NCBI GenBank assembly: GCA_030761205.1
Contig: JAULJL010000024.1
Coordinates: 15,179,122 to 15,243,121 of the forward strand
DNA from: Fremontodendron californicum
Taxonomy: Eukaryota; Streptophyta; Magnoliopsida; Malvales; Malvaceae
DNA: 64,000 nucleotides
Direction: 5' to 3'
A model generated the notes under the pieces. The model saw only the letters and a list, made by a program, of their open reading frames with translations. It was not told the DNA's origin and did no database searches. Of the stretch, positions 11,621 to 21,769 are shown piece by piece; within the stretch, counting starts at the first letter, position 1; every line of letters begins with the position of its first letter. Made by a program: the position numbers and the translations under genes.

Positions 11621-12892
11621 GTTTTCAAAAGGGTAATGATTTTCAATAAAATAAAGATATTCCCGAGTTAAAATAATTCTTGAGTTCTCTGCCGGGTTTG
11701 CTGGGGAGGATATCATCAATTATCATTAATAACGAAATATCTTCTTTAAAATGAGAATGATTCGAAAAGTTTTCCAAATTAATAAAAATTTCTATATTTG
11801 CCACGTTTGTTGGGGAATATAGGAAAATTTTAAATTTATAAATTCCGAATCATTTTCAATTAAAAATGGAATTATTTTTCTTTAAATTGGGAATTAACTT
11901 GAAATACTAAATTGAAAACCGATTTTTTACCGAGACTTGAAATAACACACGATTAATAAGGTACCGTTGTTGTGGGGGTGCTAATCCTTCCCCACACGTA
12001 ACCGAATCCCGAACCCGTTTCTTTGATTTCTCTGGTTTAAAACGCAGACTTGAAATTGGTTTTAAAAAATATTTTAATTAATTTTTAAAATATTTTTATA
12101 AAATCGGCTTTAATAGGTGGCCGATCGCACCTAGCTAAAAAAGATTGGTGGCGACTCCATGTCTTTTTTAAGGTCATTTTCAAAACCTTCATTTTTTAGA
12201 GGAATTAAGTCGACTTTTCCTCTTTTCTTAATGTCACGCTTAACGAATAATAATGTCTTGCGATGAGACTCGTTATTTTTTAGGTTGCGACACATGTCTC
12301 CATTGTATATGTCCGCACATCACATTGTTTATGTTTCACGGGCATCAAATTGTATTCATGGCTCCTTCATTTTGACATACATTTGGGGAAATAAAACAGA
12401 AGTTGGTTTGGCTTTAAGAGTCTTTGAAAGAATTTCCATTTCAAATCAGAGGTATAAGAAGTACTAAGTACCCTTTTAATACAGGCTAGTGCTATTGAGA
12501 TTGAACAAATTGCCTGAATGGAAAGAAAGGAAAGGGTACAGGAAGAATTGCGAGAACAACTGACGAAGTCTCAAGTAGAATCTAAGGATCAGATGACTAA
12601 AAATATACATGGTCATTCATTGCATATATCCATGCGTTGATTTGTTTATTCTTTGCTTGCATCATGTTGGTATATGATTGCATATATTACATACATGGTC
12701 AGCATGTCTCCACTGTATATGTCTGTACATCACATTGTTTATGTTTCACGGGCATCAAATTGTATTCATGGCTCCTTCATCATGACATACATTTGGGGAA
12801 ATAAAACAGAAGTTGGCTTGGCTTTAAAAGTCTTTGAAAGAATTTCCATTCAAATCAGAGGTATAAGAAGTACTGAGTACCCTTTTTAATAC

Positions 12893-14416
12893 AGGCTAGT
12901 GCTATTGAGAATGAACAAATTGCCCGAATGGAAAGAAAGGAAAGTGTACAGGAAGAATTGCGAGAACAATTGTCAAAGTATCAAGCAAAATCTAAGGATC
13001 AGATGACTAAATTGATGGAGCTAATGTCCACCGTAATCAAGGGAAAGGGATACACTGAAAACTTGGCCGCTAGAGAAGGGTTAGAGGTACAAAAGGGTCA
13101 GAGTGAGGTCATGATGTTGGATGGCCAGAACAAAGTTAACCCTAGCAACACCCTGAACTTAGACGACCTAGCTGGACAGGAAAAGTTGAAAATGGTTGAG
13201 TCAAACATGGCTGAGTTGATAGATTCTCGAGGGAAATAGAAGTTGTTAGATGAAAGGCTTCGGGCAGTAGAAAATACAGATGTATTCGGGAGTGTGGATG
13301 CGAAAGAACGATGCTTGGTCCTCGATTTAGTTATTCCTCTTAAATTTAAGGTTCTTGACTTTGTGAAATATGATGGGACGACTGATCCGTCAGCCCATAT
13401 CACCATGTTCTGCCAAAAGATGATGAGTCATATAGATAATGATAAGCTTTTGATCGACTTTTTTCAGGATAGCCTTAGCAGGTCCTCAATTAGGTGGTAT
13501 AGTTAGTTGAGTAAGGATGAGATTCGTTTTTGGAATGATTTGGCTAGGGCTTTTCTAAACCAGTACAACATATGACCAATATGGTGCCTGGCTATCTCAC
13601 CTTGCAAAATATGGAGAAAAAGGTCACTGAGAGCTTCAAAGAGTATGCTTAGAGGTGGAGGAACATGTCCACTCAAGTACAACCGCCTCTAACTCAGAAG
13701 AAAACCACTGTCCTTTTTGTGAATACACTGCAGGCCCCGTACTATGATAAACTTGTCGGCAACACCACAAAGAATTTTCGAACATGGTAATCTCCGGGGA
13801 AATGATTGAAAATGCTATCAAGACTGGGAAACTCGAAGGAGGTAAAACATTTAATGTAGAGAGAAACAGGATGCCCAAAAAGAAAGAGGAAGATGTCCAA
13901 GCTATGGGAGACTTTGTCCCGTATATTTCGGCTACTTCATACCAACCACCTTGTCCTTTTATGAACTATGCATCCCAGGGTTGATACTTATACCCGATGG
14001 CTTCTCAGAATCCAATAAATTTTCAACGTTTTGTTAGCCAGAGGAAACCGGAGAATATCCGGAAAAGAGATCAGTTTGAGCCACTCCCTATATCTTACAC
14101 TGAACTATTGCCCCAACTGGTCGAGGAGCAACTCCTCACTAAAGTTTCGGTGGAGCCTATCCAGCCCCCATATTCGAGCTGGTATAATGAGAATGCATAT
14201 TATGATTATCATTTTGGGATTCGGGGACATTCCATAGAAAATTGCTTATGTCTGAAACGGAAGGTTCAAGCACTCATCAATAAAGGGTAGTTAGATGTGG
14301 GGAAGAAACAAAGGTCAGACAGCGTGGAGAATCTACTGAATGGGAATGATGAGACCATTGTGGATGTCATAATAGGGGAAGAAGATGGAAATGTCAAAAA
14401 GAGTACCAAGCAATAG
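12893..14416 (+). pseudogene. gag pseudogene of element A (Tat/Ogre type)
   Basis: Gag forms the retrotransposon particle. Joined across several stops and frameshifts, the frames give a Tat-type gag in order. First is a charged coiled-coil-like N-terminus (from about 12928, MERKESVQEELREQLSKYQ). Then comes the core: KVLDFVKYDGTTDPSAHITM, SSIRWYS, FWNDLARAFLNQYN, TESFKEYA. A middle part follows (MVISGEMIENAIKTGKLEGG), then PISYTELLPQLVEEQL and the zinc-finger-like YHFGIRGHSIENC. The first cysteine of that finger seems replaced by tyrosine. The gag ends GEEDGNVKKSTKQ-stop at 14416. A TTTTAATACAG just before 12893 resembles a splice acceptor, so the true start may be upstream or spliced. Premature stops at about 13237, 13504 and 13650 make it non-functional. 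No protease or RT follows. Confidence 0.87.
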
Positions 14417-15560
14417 CCAGTTTGAATTAGGGAGAACATGTCAAGGAGGAGTTTTTATGCATGTAGTTTCATACCTCATGATGAGAACACTTGTCTTATG
14501 TTAACATCCATATGAAATAAATGAATTTTGTATGTTTTTATGGTTGTTGTGTTTTAACAATAATTAGAATGTGCAAAAACAAGCATGTTCTAATAATGGA
14601 TAGTCTCGAGAATATTGATGATCATGATTAGAAATGACCCAATACCTTCCCTCTTTTGGGGATTCCATATGTCTAAATCCCTGAAATTGAGACCACTTGG
14701 AAAACCTAATGCTTCAAAAAATATGAATGATTAAACTTCATAAAAACCATTGTCATTGTAGAATAAGCAAATATGTAAATCCTAGTCTAGGCTATGAACA
14801 AAGGAACGAATTTTTTTTTTTTTTTTTTTGAATTCCTTGAAATTAAAACAAATGAGACATTCTTTTAAGAATCTAGATTTTGGTAATTCGATGTGTGTCA
14901 AGATCATGCTAAAACAATTCATGACCTTTTCCAATGACCATAAAACGTCAATTGCCCAAACATCACTTCATGATTGATACTTCGGGGCACAATGAACAAA
15001 CCAGATTATCCCATATCCTAGAGAAAACCTGTTTTTGGGTAATATTTTCCTTGGCACTTCAAACAAACCCAAGATTGAAACTCAGCATTTTCAGTGTAAA
15101 CCTAGACTTGCAATGTTTCTCGCAATGATACAAATCCTCATGGTTAACCAAATTGGGGCATCATATGTGGAAATAATGGATACATGATAAAAAAGGATGG
15201 AACTAACGCATGAATCAGTGGGGCATGTGAAAAAAAGAAAGCAAAAAAAAAAATTGTGATATCATGCATATGAGAATTCGGATGATTTCAAGTGCAAAAT
15301 GAAATTTTGATTATCTATTTCCCCTGAGGATTGATTTTCAATGAGAATATTTGTGCTTGATATGAGAAATGGCCATCTGTTATATCCCTCTCGCAAAAAA
15401 ACATTATCCATAGTCACCCCTTTTGAGCTGAAGGAATTCCTTCTTCTTTGAACCCTGAAGGATCACCCTCTACATTGGAGGGCAAATGCGAGGAAAGATC
15501 TTCTCAAAGATCATTAAGAAATAAGTTCGAAGATAGATACAAAGCAAATTGAGCTCCTAA

Positions 15561-15752
15561 ATGAATATGGGCTTATTCTGTCGAAAGAAAATGGAAAAGA
15601 TGGCGAAATGGAAGCCAAGAACAAAACAAAAGAAAAAGTGTGAAAAAGTATGGCAAATGAAAGCCAAAAGCAATGAAGAAAAAAGAGAAAAAGTCAAGAA
15701 AATGAATGAAAAGTCCAAAAGGGACAAATGTTTCAAAGAGAATCCCCCTTAA
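15561..15752 (+). other. Conserved lysine-rich sense frame, 63 codons, doubtful as a gene
   Basis: A short frame rich in Lys and Glu (CEKVWQMKAKSNEEKREKVK). The same segment is readable in element B (47855-47652, minus strand). A K-rich tail often follows integrase in Tat elements, so this may be the leftover end of pol rather than a separate gene. The complementary strand gives a hydrophobic frame for the same reason. Confidence 0.3.
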
Positions 15753-16430
15753 GAAATGATCCTTGATCTGATTGCCCTCAAACACATATTTTGAGCCTAT
15801 TTATCCTTTCTTTCTAAACCCTGAACCATGGCCTACATTACGTGCTTTAAAAGTTTTTTTTTATCAAGCATGAATCCCATCTCATCAAATTATTATTTCA
15901 CTAAGGAAGAATTTAGAATTCTCAGGTGCATGGTAGAACAACAAAAAAAAAAGAAAAAATGGGAAGAATAGGACTCTAGGGCGAAAACCAAAAATGGGCG
16001 ATCTAGAGTGAAATGGAAGAAGTGGTCATCGAGGAACATCTAGGAATTTTTGAACCTCCCAAATTGACAGCTCTCATTTGGAGGATTGTCTTCAAAAACT
16101 GAAACTTTTTTCCTCCAAAATTAAACTTTTCGGTTTAAACATCCGGCCAATCTTGACACTTGTCAAAATACCTTGATATGAAAACTAAAAGAATGATGAA
16201 TTTGTTTGGTTCTTAATGAATTCATGACTTATAAAATCTGTTCCATTTGTGAGCCTAGAAGGGACATATTTTTTGTTGTGAAGTTTTCCTAAAAACCCAA
16301 AATCTTGATGTACCAAGCTTTGTCAATTCAAATTGAAAAACCCAAATTGACACTTAGGGAAATTTCTAACAGTGATAATCAGTCTTCAAAAGATTCGTAC
16401 ATCACACACTATGGAGTTAATATTTTTGGC

Positions 16431-16754
16431 TCAGAAGTTTTCATTAAATAAGCAAAATTGTCTTTCAAAAAGGGAAAAGAAAAATATTTTTTGAAATACC
16501 CATTTTTGATGTTGACATGAGATAAGGGTTTTTCTAACCCAAAGGTGTGGAACTACTAGGGTTAACCTTGACTTCCAAATAAGAAAAGAAAAAATAGAAC
16601 TCAACAAGCAGATTTCTGTTGATAAGAGTTTGAAAACTGTTGGGGCAAGAAAATAACCAAGTATATACTCTGATTGGAAGTAGAAAAATGAATGGGAAAG
16701 GCTAAGCCAAAGTCTAGAAAACTGATCAGGGGCATTTGCATCACTCATGAGCAC
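16431..16754 (-). other. Antisense open frame in the 3' region of element A, doubtful
   Basis: The 107-codon frame begins MLMSDANAPDQFSRLWLSLS. The element C counterpart (59927-60151, + strand, also antisense to its element) starts MLMSDANAPGCFSRLWLSLS, so the first 20 codons are conserved; later parts diverge by frameshift. The element B counterpart has a stop after MSDANAS. Some Tat-lineage elements are known to have antisense frames before the 3' LTR, but nothing here proves expression. Confidence 0.3.
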
Positions 16755-16765
16755 TCATCTCTTTA

Positions 16766-17135
16766 TTAAGCTTTGCATCTGCACCGTGTCAGCAAACATT
16801 TGCATAATTCATGAGTATTTGTATTTGCACTATTCCATGAGCATCTGCATTCTATCTTTACAAGTACATTCTTCATAGATATTTGCATTCGTATCATCTC
16901 AAGCAAGTGCATTATTTCTAGGATCATTGCATCTTCATTGTAGCTGCAATTACACCATTCATGAACCACTTATATGAACATGATTCGTAGGGACATCTGC
17001 ATATGCATTTAGAAGGATTTGCATCAATCCAAGACATCTGCATCTAGAAGCATTTGCATCAATATCTGTGTCATTTCAAGAAGCATTTGCATCAATCCAA
17101 GACATTTTCATTTACACCATGAAGCATTTGCATCC
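16766..17135 (+). repeat. GCATTTGCATC-rich interspersed repeats in the 3' region of element A
   Basis: Many copies of ATTTGCAT/GCATCT words (GAAGCATTTGCATCAATCCA). Elements B (45400-45600 and 46090-46560) and C (59530-59960) have the complementary ATGCAAATGC words at the same place relative to the polypurine tract, so position is conserved although order is not. Confidence 0.75.
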
Positions 17136-17159
17136 TCTCTCAAATCCTTCAGGTTGATT

Positions 17160-18232
17160 TCTATTTCATTTCAATTTCTAGTTTCATCCAAATCTTTTTC
17201 AATTTTTTGGTTTCACCCATGCCTTTTTATTCTCTGGTTTCATCCAGATCTTTTTCAATTTTCTGATTTCACCTATGCTTTTCAATTTATGGTTTCATCT
17301 AGATCTTTTTCAAATTTTTGGTTTCACCCATGCCTTTTTATTCTTTTGTTTCATCCAGATCTTTTTTCAAATTCTGGTTTCACCTATGCTTTTCAATTTC
17401 TGGTTTCATCCAGATCTTTTTCAATTTTCTGGTTTCACCCATGCATTTTTATTCTCTGGTTTTATCCAGATCTTTTTCAAATTTCAAGTTTTACCCATGC
17501 TTTTCAATTTCTGGTTTCATCTAGATCTTTTTCAATTTTCTAGTTTCACCTATGCCTTTTTATTCTTTGGTTTCATCCAGATCTTTTTCAAATTTTTGGT
17601 TTCACCCATGCTTTTCAATTTTTGGTTTCATTTAGATCTTTTTCAATTTTCTGGTTTCACCCATGCCTTTTTATTCTCTGGTTTCATCCAGATCTTTTTC
17701 AAATTTCAAGTTTCACCCATGCTTTTCAATTTCTTGTTTCGTCCAGATCGTTTTCAATTTTCTGGTTTCACCCATGCCTTTTTAATCTCTGGTTTCATCC
17801 ATATCTTTTTCAATTTTCTGGTTTCACCCACCCATGCCTTTTTAATATCTGGTTTCATCCAGATCTTTTTTCAATTTTTTGGTTTCACCCATGCCTTTTT
17901 AATCTCTGGTTTCATCCAGATCTTTCTCAATTCTCTTGTTTCACCCATGTTATCTCAATTTTCTGGTTTCATCCAGATCTTTCTCAATTTTCTGGTTTTA
18001 CCCATGTCATTTCAATCTCTGGTTTCATCCAGATCTTTCTCAATTTTCTGGTTTTACCCATGTCATTTCAATCTCTGGTTTTATCTAGATCTTTCTCAAT
18101 TTTTTGTTTTCACCTATGTCAATTCAACTTCTGGTTTTATCCAGATCTTTCTCAACTTTCTGGTTTCACCTATGCCTTTCTAATCTATGGTTTCATCCAG
18201 ATCTTTTTCAATTTTCGGTTTCACTCTTGCCA
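17160..18232 (+). repeat. Tandem array 1 of element A, about 56-bp unit, about 19 copies
   Basis: Each unit has two related halves: TTTCATCCAGATCTTTTTCA (29-base half) and TTTCACCCATGCCTTTTTAT (27-base half), both ending in TCTGG. The unit has no stop in any forward frame and 56 is not a multiple of three, so three long overlapping Phe-rich frames appear (for example 17275-18183). They are by-products, not genes. The array lies in the hypervariable stretch before the polypurine tract. Confidence 0.92.
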
Positions 18233-18249
18233 GTAAGGTTAGCACAAGA

Positions 18250-19545
18250 CAGGATAAGACCCCGAGACCATCGACGAGGTATTTCCTTTTGTTTTAAATC
18301 AAACCCGTTCTGCTTCTCAAATGAGTCGAGCCTCGAGACCATCGTCGAGGTATTTCCTTTTGTTTTAAATCGAACTCGTTCTGCTTCTTAAATGAGTCGA
18401 GCCCTGAGACCATCGTCGAGGTATTTACTTTTGTTTTAAATCGAACTTGTTCTGCTTCTCAAATAAGTCGAGCCCCGAGACCATCGTCGAGGTATTTTCT
18501 TTTATTTCAAATCGAACTCACTCTGCTTCTCAAATGAGTCGAGCCCCGAGACCATCGTCGAGGTATTTCCTTTTTTTTTAATCGAATTTCTTCTGTTTCT
18601 CAAATGAGTCAAGCTCCGAAACCATCGTCGAGGTATTTCCTTTTGTTTTTTAATCAAACTCCTTCTGCTTCTCAAATGAGTGTGAGCCCCGAGACCATCG
18701 TCGAGGCTTTTCCTTTTGTTTTTTAAATCGAACTCGTTCTGCTTCTCAAAAGATTCGAGCCCCGAGACCATCGTCGAGGTATTTGCTTTTGTTTTTAAAT
18801 CGAACTCGTTCTGCTTCTCAAATGAGTCGAGCCCCGAGACCGCCGTCGAGGTATATTCCTTTAGTCTACAAGTCAAATTTATTTTACAAATGAACCAAAC
18901 TGAGGATCATTCTTAGTATTTCCTTTTGTTTTAAATCGAATTCATTCTGCTTCTCAAATGAGTCGAGCCCCGAGACCATCATCGAGGTATTTCCTTTTGT
19001 TTTAAATCGAATTCATTTTGCTTCTCAAATGAGTCGAGCCTCGAGACCATCGTCGATGTATTTCCTTTTGTTTTAAATCGAATTCATTCTGCTTCCCAAA
19101 TGAATCGATCCCCAAGACCATCATCGAGGTATTTCCTTTTGTTTTAAATTGAATTCATTATGCTTCCCAAATGAATAGAGCCCTAAGACCATCGTCGAGG
19201 TATTTCCTTTTGTTTTAAATTGAACTCGTTCTGCTTCTCAAATGAATCGAGCCCCGAGACCATCGTCGAGGTATTTTCTTTTGTTTTAAAATCGAATTCA
19301 TTCTGCTTCTTAAATGATTCGAGCCCCGAGACCATCGTCGAGGTATTTTCCCTTTGTCTTTGAATCGTACTCGTTTTGCTTCTCAAATGAGTCGAGCCCC
19401 AAGACCATCGTCGAGGTATTTTCCTTCTATTTCAAATCGAACTCGTTCTACTTCTCAAATGAGTCGAGCCCCGAGACCATCGTCGAGGTATTTTCCTTCT
19501 GTTTTAAAATCGAACTTGTTCTGCTTCTCAAACGAGTCGAGACCC
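18250..19545 (+). repeat. Tandem array 2 of element A, about 71-bp unit, about 18 copies
   Basis: The unit contains GAGTCGAGCCCCGAGACCAT, CGTCGAGGTATTTCCTTTTG and AAATCGAACTCGTTCTGCTT. Copies are well conserved, with scattered changes and A/T-run length differences. The monomer is related to the 67-bp repeat of element D (31430-31798) and to two copies in element B (about 45270-45400). Short frames on both strands are repeat by-products. Confidence 0.92.
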
Positions 19546-19803
19546 GGTATCTTTTTCTTTTACAAATCGAACTCGTTTCCTTAAGACGGGTCGATTCTTG
19601 ATTAGTCAAGAAACTCAATTTAAGGACAGAATCTTCTATTTACAGCTTTTTCAATATATAAAAAAATAAAAAAAAAAGAGAAAAAAAGAATGAATGAAAA
19701 AATGATGAATGAAAACCCATTTTCCTTCTCTTCATGTGATTTCACTGATCGGACAAAATTGTTAGCTATTTTATCTTTGCCTGATTCCTGATTTCAGCAA
19801 TAA
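19546..19803 (+). other. 3' end of element A internal region, non-coding
   Basis: Conserved sequence between array and polypurine tract, with CTCTTCATGTGATTTCACTGA and a CCTGATTCCTGATTTCAGCAA block. Elements B and C have the same blocks reversed at 44470-44700 and 58341-58650. No coding potential. Confidence 0.6.
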
Positions 19804-19818
19804 CCAAAGAGGGGCAGC
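19804..19818 (+). promoter_or_regulatory. Polypurine tract of element A
   Basis: CCAAAGAGGGGCAGC lies directly before the 3' LTR start TGTAGACACC. The purine run AAAGAGGGG is where plus-strand DNA synthesis would be primed. The identical tract precedes the 3' LTRs of B and C. Confidence 0.85.
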
Positions 19819-20657
19819 TGTAGACACCTAATTTTGTCCGGGCCTTTTAAAACCAATTTCCATTTGTCCCACTCTCGGGTTTAATATTTTTGTAAAAGTC
19901 ATGGTTGTGATTTTAGATTTTTAAAATATTCTAAATTATATATCCTTTTTAGCTTCAATTGTTCAGATAAAACCGGACAGTAAAATTACCAATTTAAAAA
20001 TTCAATTTAAACCTGAGGTGAAAAAGTTTAATCTTGAGTTTTAATAGATTTTTAAAATAAAATTTTTAATTGAAAATATTTGAAAAAATAAAAAAAAAGA
20101 CTTCAAAAGATAAAGGAAGGGTAACTTAGACATTACCCATATTTTATTTAGGTTAGGCTATGAGTTATAAAATGGGTCACTTGAGGAAAGAAAAAAGGGG
20201 GGCCGATTATTAAAAAAAGCAGAGGCGACTACTTGTAAGGGAGAAGGAAATGGAAATAAAAGAAAGAAAAGAAAAAGCTTTGGTTTTTTCATGGGGGCTG
20301 GCGGCTAAAAGAAAGAAAATGAAAAAGCTTTGTTTTTTTTCATGGGGCTGGCGGCTAAAAGAAAGCTTTGGTTTTTTTTTGGAAGGGGCCAGCCATTAAA
20401 AGAAAAAGAGAAAGGAAAGTAAGTAGGGTGGGTGGGGTATTTTTTCAAAGAATGGTTAGCGGCTTAAGGAAAAAGAGGAGAAGCCATGAGGAGCATTTTC
20501 AAAAGCTAGCAAGCTACAGAGGAGGGGTTTTAAAAAAAATAATAAAAAGAGAAAGGGGGAAACTAGAAAACACCATAACCAAGTGGCAGTTAAGTCTTGT
20601 TTAGGTGTCGAGTCATATCTCGGTCGACTCAGCTCAGTTCCTCCTAGAATCTCACCC

Positions 20658-21430
20658 ATGGCGCCTCTTCACACGACGATATCTCCTAAGAGCCTTTTTT
20701 CTTTATCAAAACCTCGAAAACCCATTTCGAGACAGGTCTCAGTTTCCTCATGAACCAGCTCAAAACTCCCCGAGAGCCTTACTTTGTCAGGAACCAAACA
20801 GAAAAAAACAGCAACAAATGAGCCAACTCGGTGGTGAACTCTTTAGCTGAGGAGTTTGACGTGATACCAGTACAAAGTGAGGATGTTACTGATATGCAAA
20901 AAAGAGTTGCTGTGAGAGTCAGTGGAGAGAGAAGCAGAGGGAGGCGAGTTAGTGAGTCAAGTTGGTGGGTTTGGCAATGAAGGAAGGTTATCTTTTGAAG
21001 GATTTTCTTCTCCAGGGTCAGCCTCAGGGAATGGATTTGGAGATAGAGAAGGAAGTCAGGAGGAAATGGAGAGGCTTATAAATAGAACCATTAATGCTAC
21101 TATAGTTCTTGCTGCTGGTACTTTTGCCCTTACCAAGTTGATTACCATCGATCAAAATTATTAGCAGGGATGGGATCTTTATGAGATACTAAGATATGCA
21201 CCTCAACACAACTGGAGTGCTTATGAGGAAGCTTTGAAGACAAACCCCATTTTAGCAAAAATGGTTATTAGGGGATTGTTTATTCTATAGGGGATTGGAT
21301 AGCTCAGTGCTTTGAAGGGAAACCTCTATTTGAGTTTGATCGAACATGAATGTTCAGATCTGGCCTTGTCGGCTTTACTCTACATGGTTCCCTATCTCAT
21401 TGCTATTACCAATTTTATGAGGTCTTCAAA
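20658..21430 (+). pseudogene. Captured Mpv17/PMP22-like fragment, copy 2
   Basis: Same fragment as 326-1100, with a better preserved start: ATG at 20658 gives MAPLHTTISPKSLFSLSKPR, a Ser/Lys/Arg-rich start like a plastid transit peptide. The body shows FALTKLITIDQNY, then a stop (21162-21164, where copy 1 has Trp), a one-base loss in the VISGVVY region near 21271, and a later FTLHGSL-equivalent segment. A frameshift near 20915 also differs from copy 1. The two copies therefore decayed separately after the element inserted. It runs straight into the macro fragment, as in copy 1. Confidence 0.83.
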
Positions 21431-21431
21431 A

Positions 21432-21700
21432 ATAGCATCAGCAACTGGGAGAGAAGATGGTCATTTCAAGTTGTCTGAAACTAGTAAGCTTGTAATCAAC
21501 AAAGGTCACATTACTCAGTGGTTTGTTGATGGCTCCTCAGATGCTATTGTCAATCCTGCAAATCAAAAAATGCTTGGAGAAGGTTACACAGATGGAGCCG
21601 TACATAGGCTTTCGACTTGCATGCTATAAGGTCCCAGAAGTTCGACCATGGTCGCACCGATCGTGTGCCATCGGCGTTGAAGTCAACAAGAAGTATGCCT
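21432..21700 (+). pseudogene. Captured macro-domain fragment, copy 2
   Basis: Same fragment as 1102-1375. The donor ATG is changed to ATA at 21432. The reading keeps SSDAIVNPANQKMLG, but the glycine-rich block is damaged (GEGYTDGAVHR), and about 17 bases that encode AAGLEF in copy 1 are missing before the LACYKVPEV-equivalent sequence. That the donor ATG is visible in copy 1 suggests the macro part was captured from its start codon on. Confidence 0.8.
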
Positions 21701-21769
21701 TTTTAGAGAAACTCCAACTAAATTTGAGTAGCCATGGAAGACCCATCGTCCGAGAAAGACAATCCAAGC

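Larger units (their letters stand above)
7136..12292 (+). mobile_element. Solo LTR of the Tat/Ogre family (5,157 bp) with target-site duplication
   Basis: It starts with TGTAGACACCTAATTTTGTC and ends with AGGTTGCGACA, the two ends shared by the Tat elements A, B and C here. It is flanked by TATGT (7131-7135) and CATGT (12293-12297), a 5-bp duplication with one change. There is no primer site after it and no polypurine tract before it, so it is a lone LTR left by recombination between the two LTRs of a full element. The uninterrupted target is at about 12695-12715. Contents: a purine-rich start with repeated AGTCAAC words, five units of a 159-bp repeat, a T-rich stretch with a TATATATAC near 9386-9395, three units of a 148-bp repeat, unique sequence, an AT-rich tandem region and the conserved tail. 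The open frame at 7575-8003 on the minus strand lies in the repeats and is not a gene. Confidence 0.93.
7029..13009 (+). repeat. Tandem duplication of about 410 bp split by the solo LTR
   Basis: Unit 1 is 7029-7135 plus 12298-12600; unit 2 is 12601-13009. Both run from AATATACATGGTCA, through CATGCGTTGATTTGTTTATT and AAATAAAACAGAAGTTGG, to AAGGATCAGATGACTAAA at the start of gag. Only unit 1 contains the 5.2-kb LTR, so unit 2 shows the empty target site. The duplication repeats the first codons of gag. Confidence 0.85.
14417..16765 (+). other. Conserved non-coding 3' region of element A (after gag)
   Basis: No protein family is recognisable, yet this block is conserved, reversed, in element B (46560-48975) and in part in element C (59960-61546). 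It contains a homopolymer T run at about 14811-14830, a lysine-rich sense frame (15561-15752) and two antisense frames. In an autonomous Tat element pol would lie between gag and such a region. Its absence suggests these elements lost pol in one deletion. Confidence 0.7.

Noticed and set aside
17019..18236. Overlapping frames of 174, 302 and 204 codons on the + strand as protein genes
   Set aside because: They are the three forward readings of a stop-free 56-bp tandem repeat; no protein family is recognisable.
18502..18876. Minus-strand 124-codon gene with repeated VSGLDSFEKQ-like pattern
   Set aside because: Frame across the 71-bp tandem array; the repeat pattern explains it.
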